This document shows, piece by piece, positions 60,398-64,000 of a DNA stretch of 64,000 nt. The notes under the pieces were generated by a model. The model was not told the origin of the DNA and made no database searches. It was given only the letters and a program-made list of their open reading frames with translations. This DNA comes from an uncultured Caryophanales bacterium. Lineage in GTDB: Bacteria; Bacillota_I; Bacilli_A; RF39; UBA660. The number at the start of each line of letters is the position of its first letter. Position 1 is the stretch's first letter. The translations under genes were made by a program, and so were the position numbers. The stretch spans positions 1 through 64,000 of the forward strand of contig CAMKGA010000006.1 in NCBI GenBank assembly GCA_946412015.1, written 5' to 3'.

Positions 60398-62107
60398 CTA
60401 TTTTTGATTTTCTTTTTCTAACTCGGTAAATGCAATCTTACCAACTTTAGTCTTTGGAAGTGTTTTCCTATATTCATATTCTTTTGGTAGTGAATAAATA
60501 CTTACATTTTTCTTACACAATTCAATTATTTCTTTTTTTAATTTACCTGTTAGTTCTACTCCATCTTTTAATACTATATATGCTTTCGCAACTTGTCCTT
60601 TATATTTATGAGGAACACCAATAACAGCACACGATAATACATCTTTATGACTAACTATAATATTTTCTATATAAGATGGATATATATTATAACCACTTGA
60701 TACTATAATTCTTTTTATACGTTGTTTAAATACGATAGTACCATCTTTTTGCATAGCACCTACATCTCCAGTGTGTAACCATAACTTACCATCTGGATGA
60801 TATTTTAATGTCTGATTAGTCTCTACTTCATTATTTAAGTATCCCATCATTACTGTAGGACCACTAATACATATCTCACCATCAGAACCAATATCTGCTT
60901 CTTCTAATGTATTTATTTTAACTATTTTAAAATATGTATCAGGAAATGGAACTCCAATTAATCCTTCTGTGTATTCTCCTTCATTAGTAAGACATGTTGC
61001 AGCTGTTGCTTCAGTTAAGCCATATCCAGGACGAACTGATGCATATGATCCATATTGTTTTAAATATTCATCTACTTTCTTCTTTAACTCTGGTGTTAGA
61101 ATATCTCCACCAGAAATTACAGCTTCAACACATTCTAAGTCTCTTTTTTTTAGTTTTTGTTTTAATAATGCTTCATATAAGGTTGGTACTCCTACTAAGA
61201 AATTAGGTTTTGTCTTTCTAATCAAGTCTCCAAACTTTTTAGCATTAAACTGTGGTATTAAAATACATTTCATTCCACTTAATAATGGTGTATGAATACA
61301 TACGGCAAGACCAAATCCATGAAATATTGGAAGCAATGATAATACTGAATTACCAGGTATAGTTTGTTTAATTAACTCATGAGCACCCAAAGCTAGAGCA
61401 TTTATATTTAAATTTGAAAGCATTATACCTTTAGGTTCTCCTGTAGTACCTCCACTATATAATATAACAGCAAGATCACCTGCTTCTCTTTTTTCATAAC
61501 ATACACCAACAAAATCTTTAGCGCTACTTATAAATGTATTCCATAAAACTATATCATCATCACCTTTAGGAATCCTTATTTTCTTTTTATAATTAGTTAT
61601 TTTATATAAATAATGCATTAAAGGTGGCATTGATGTATCAGGTCTAGCTACAATTATTTTTTGCAATTTAGTATTTCTTTTAATACTTAATACTTTATCA
61701 AGTACACTATCTAATATTAATATAAATTTAGAATCAGACTGGTTTACATAATTTTCTATTTCTTTTTCACTAGATAATGGATGAATCATATTAGCAACCG
61801 CACCAATTAAATTAGCAGCATAAATCGTACATATAGCCTCTGGTGTAGAAGGCATACATATAGTTACTCTATCATCCTTATCAACACCATAATTTTTTAA
61901 AGATTTAGCTACATTTTCTATTTGTTTCATAAAATTACGATAAGTAACTTTCTTACCAAAATATTCATATGCAAAATATTCAGGATATTTTCTAGATACT
62001 TGTGTTAGTGCATCTATCATACTACCTGATGGATACTCTAAATTAGCTCTAGCATCCTTATATTTATTAATCCATAATCTATCTTCTTTGTTTGTTTTCT
62101 TTTTCAC
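60398..62107 (-). CDS. AMP-binding acyl-CoA synthetase/ligase
   Basis: VILYSGGTTGEPKGIMLSN, RPGYGLTEATAA, LHTGDVGAM. Confidence 0.95.
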   Translation of the reverse strand: MKKKTNKEDRLWINKYKDARANLEYPSGSMIDALTQVSRKYPEYFAYEYFGKKVTYRNFMKQIENVAKSLKNYGVDKDDRVTICMPSTPEAICTIYAANLIGAVANMIHPLSSEKEIENYVNQSDSKFILILDSVLDKVLSIKRNTKLQKIIVARPDTSMPPLMHYLYKITNYKKKIRIPKGDDDIVLWNTFISSAKDFVGVCYEKREAGDLAVILYSGGTTGEPKGIMLSNLNINALALGAHELIKQTIPGNSVLSLLPIFHGFGLAVCIHTPLLSGMKCILIPQFNAKKFGDLIRKTKPNFLVGVPTLYEALLKQKLKKRDLECVEAVISGGDILTPELKKKVDEYLKQYGSYASVRPGYGLTEATAATCLTNEGEYTEGLIGVPFPDTYFKIVKINTLEEADIGSDGEICISGPTVMMGYLNNEVETNQTLKYHPDGKLWLHTGDVGAMQKDGTIVFKQRIKRIIVSSGYNIYPSYIENIIVSHKDVLSCAVIGVPHKYKGQVAKAYIVLKDGVELTGKLKKEIIELCKKNVSIYSLPKEYEYRKTLPKTKVGKIAFTELEKENQK

Positions 62108-62146
62108 TTAACTTCTCCATTCGTTAAAAATATCATATCACTATTC

Positions 62147-62845
62147 TTAATATATTTCAATTAGTGCAGATGTAACACCAATAGTCTCATTATATATTTT
62201 TATATAATATTTATCATTTATTTTTTCACTCATAATACTTATTTTATCATTATATTTAATTTCTTTTAAATATTCTATTTCAATATTAGTATAGTATTTA
62301 TCATCGATAACTTCAAGAGCCATATCTAAATAATTTAAATTATGAACGTGATTATTTAAATCAATATCACTTTTTCTAATATAATAATCCAATTTATTTG
62401 AGTAATTATCTAATTCTTTTAATCTTTTTATATCTCTTGTTTCAAATACATCTTTATCAATTGGATTTTGTTTTTTAATAAGTTCTAGATTCATTACTGG
62501 TTTAAATGTTTTAATATCAAGTAACATCCATTTGCTAGTAGCAATAATAGCTACCTCATCATTTATAGTAATTTCAAAATCCCTATAAAAATACATTTTA
62601 TCAGTTTTTTTTACCCAAGTATTAACCTTTAATTTATCACCAAATTTAGGTCTATTTTTTACCTCTAATTTCCAACTTAAAAGAACAATCGTATAACCCA
62701 TTTTAATAATATCTTCTAATCCTACTTTTAAAAAGTCTGTATGCTTTGCGAAAGTATTTTCTAATATTCTAAATATCTCTTTATCAGTAACAATTCTATT
62801 TTTATCTAAATTATCAACACCTATTTCATAATCTGTACTGAACAT
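62147..62845 (-). CDS. acyl-ACP thioesterase (Fat-type)
   Basis: WKLEVKNRPKFGDKLKVNTWVKK; IDLNNHVHNLNYLDMALEVI. Confidence 0.85.
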   Translation of the reverse strand: MFSTDYEIGVDNLDKNRIVTDKEIFRILENTFAKHTDFLKVGLEDIIKMGYTIVLLSWKLEVKNRPKFGDKLKVNTWVKKTDKMYFYRDFEITINDEVAIIATSKWMLLDIKTFKPVMNLELIKKQNPIDKDVFETRDIKRLKELDNYSNKLDYYIRKSDIDLNNHVHNLNYLDMALEVIDDKYYTNIEIEYLKEIKYNDKISIMSEKINDKYYIKIYNETIGVTSALIEIY

Positions 62846-62853
62846 AAATCCTC

Positions 62854-63477
62854 CTATTTAAACTTAACTCCTAAAAATCTAACAAGTTCCATTGCTTGAT
62901 ATGAATCTATTATAACACCTTCTAATGAATAATTATCAAACTTAATATTATCTATTTTACATGCTGATATATCTACATTATTCATTTTTGTATTAATTAT
63001 CTCAGCATTTGACAGGTTAACATCAACAAATTCTATATTCTTTATTTTAGTATCTAGAAATGATAAATATGATAAATCACTAGTTGTTATTAACATATTA
63101 TTTATCTTCGCACTAGATAAATTAATATAATTGCTCTTGCAAGATAAAAACTCTATATCATTTAGCTTTGATTCGATAAATGAAATGCCAGTCATTTTAC
63201 AATTTATAAATTTAACTCTACTTAACATTTGAAAATCAAATACTTTATTAGATAAATCACAATTTTCAAATATAACATCAATTAATTCTATATTTATAAA
63301 TTCTATATTAGAAAAATCAATATTTTTAAATATACAGCTATCTATTTTAATATCTTTTATTTTAAAATTACCTTCTATATTACTTGTAAATATATAATTT
63401 TCAAATATATTATCATTAATCGCATCACTTAAATTATAATCTATACATTTAACTACCTTAGGACTTTTTAATCTCAT
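62854..63477 (-). CDS. pentapeptide-repeat-like protein
   Basis: repeated IDFSNIEFINIEL / DVNLSNAEIINTKMNNVDIS. Confidence 0.75.
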   Translation of the reverse strand: MRLKSPKVVKCIDYNLSDAINDNIFENYIFTSNIEGNFKIKDIKIDSCIFKNIDFSNIEFINIELIDVIFENCDLSNKVFDFQMLSRVKFINCKMTGISFIESKLNDIEFLSCKSNYINLSSAKINNMLITTSDLSYLSFLDTKIKNIEFVDVNLSNAEIINTKMNNVDISACKIDNIKFDNYSLEGVIIDSYQAMELVRFLGVKFK

Positions 63478-63529
63478 TATATCTCCCCATATGATTATAT
63501 CACAATATATAAAAAAAGCATAAATATTT

Positions 63530-64000
63530 CTATTTACCTTTATTTTTTTCACTTAAATAATATTCATCAGTAATTTGTCTTTCAACAACATAATTTTCAT
63601 TAAAATAATTATATTCTTCATCTATTTCATCAACAGAATCAAACAATCTAGTCTCTAATTTTCCATCACTGATTTTATATAATCTAATTTTATAATATGT
63701 ATCTCTAACTGGATTATCAGTGTATTCATCTAAAGATATATCTTTCCAATCACTTTCCCAATGATAACCTGTATGTCCTCCAAAAAAGTATTCATATTTG
63801 TTACGCATAGGATTATATCCAAATCCCCATCCAACATAATAACCATATACATATTCAGTTTTAAACTCTTCTCTTGTAGTATCTCCCATCTTATCTACAA
63901 GAAAATAAAAGTTCTCTTTATTATCACTTATAGTACATAAATCATATTCACAAATAATTTTTAAATCATCGGTTAATTTTGAATACTGTTCTTGTCTTAC
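63530..64000 (-). CDS. uncharacterised protein, partial (5' end beyond window)
   Basis: frame remains open upstream of the ORF-track start to the window edge (VRQEQYSKLTDDLKIICEYDLCTISDNKENFYFLVDKMGDTTRE). Confidence 0.6.
   Translation of the reverse strand, partial: VRQEQYSKLTDDLKIICEYDLCTISDNKENFYFLVDKMGDTTREEFKTEYVYGYYVGWGFGYNPMRNKYEYFFGGHTGYHWESDWKDISLDEYTDNPVRDTYYKIRLYKISDGKLETRLFDSVDEIDEEYNYFNENYVVERQITDEYYLSEKNKGK

Noticed and set aside
60994-61295. Plus-strand ORFs overlapping the acyl-CoA synthetase
   Set aside because: Antisense to a well-supported CDS, no RBS or recognisable domain
1-64000. CRISPR arrays, rRNA genes, transposase genes
   Set aside because: No regularly spaced direct repeats apart from coding Cna-B repeats, no rRNA-like sequence, and no recognisable transposase, recombinase or integrase in the ORF translations

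Overview
AT-rich, low-GC Bacillota-like chromosomal segment, coded mostly on the minus strand. TGA behaves as a stop, because the core genes are full length under the standard bacterial code. Two tRNA genes (Arg-TCT, Thr-GGT) open the window. Housekeeping blocks follow: thiI, tatD, rimP-nusA-ylxR-comEB-infB, a HerA-like ATPase, ylxM, ftsY, lgt, parE/parC, dnaB/dnaI, ssb, sufB, mutM, a two-component system, and acyl-CoA synthetase/acyl-ACP thioesterase. Two alpha/beta SASPs and two CotF-like proteins suggest a spore-forming lineage or recent spore-forming ancestry. Accessory regions: (i) about 0.36-5.5 kb: a convergent small-hydrophobic-peptide/antisense-RNA locus resembling type I toxin-antitoxin loci, a stand-alone 5'-3' exonuclease, an amidoligase interrupted by one in-frame TGA, a PGDYG-like gene frameshifted in an A8 tract, and an LRR-like protein; (ii) 33.9-40 kb: a sortase plus a vWA/Cna-B surface protein carrying five near-identical 297-bp repeats; (iii) 45-49 kb: an XRE divergon, a decayed DUF1016-type gene, a partial ssb duplication and a Bro-N protein whose tail is altered by a 26-bp tandem duplication; (iv) 50.6-55.1 kb: tandem diverged kinase-fold paralogues and a divergent promoter embedded in a perfect 18-bp inverted repeat. 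Product names come from recognising motifs by eye; no searches were run.
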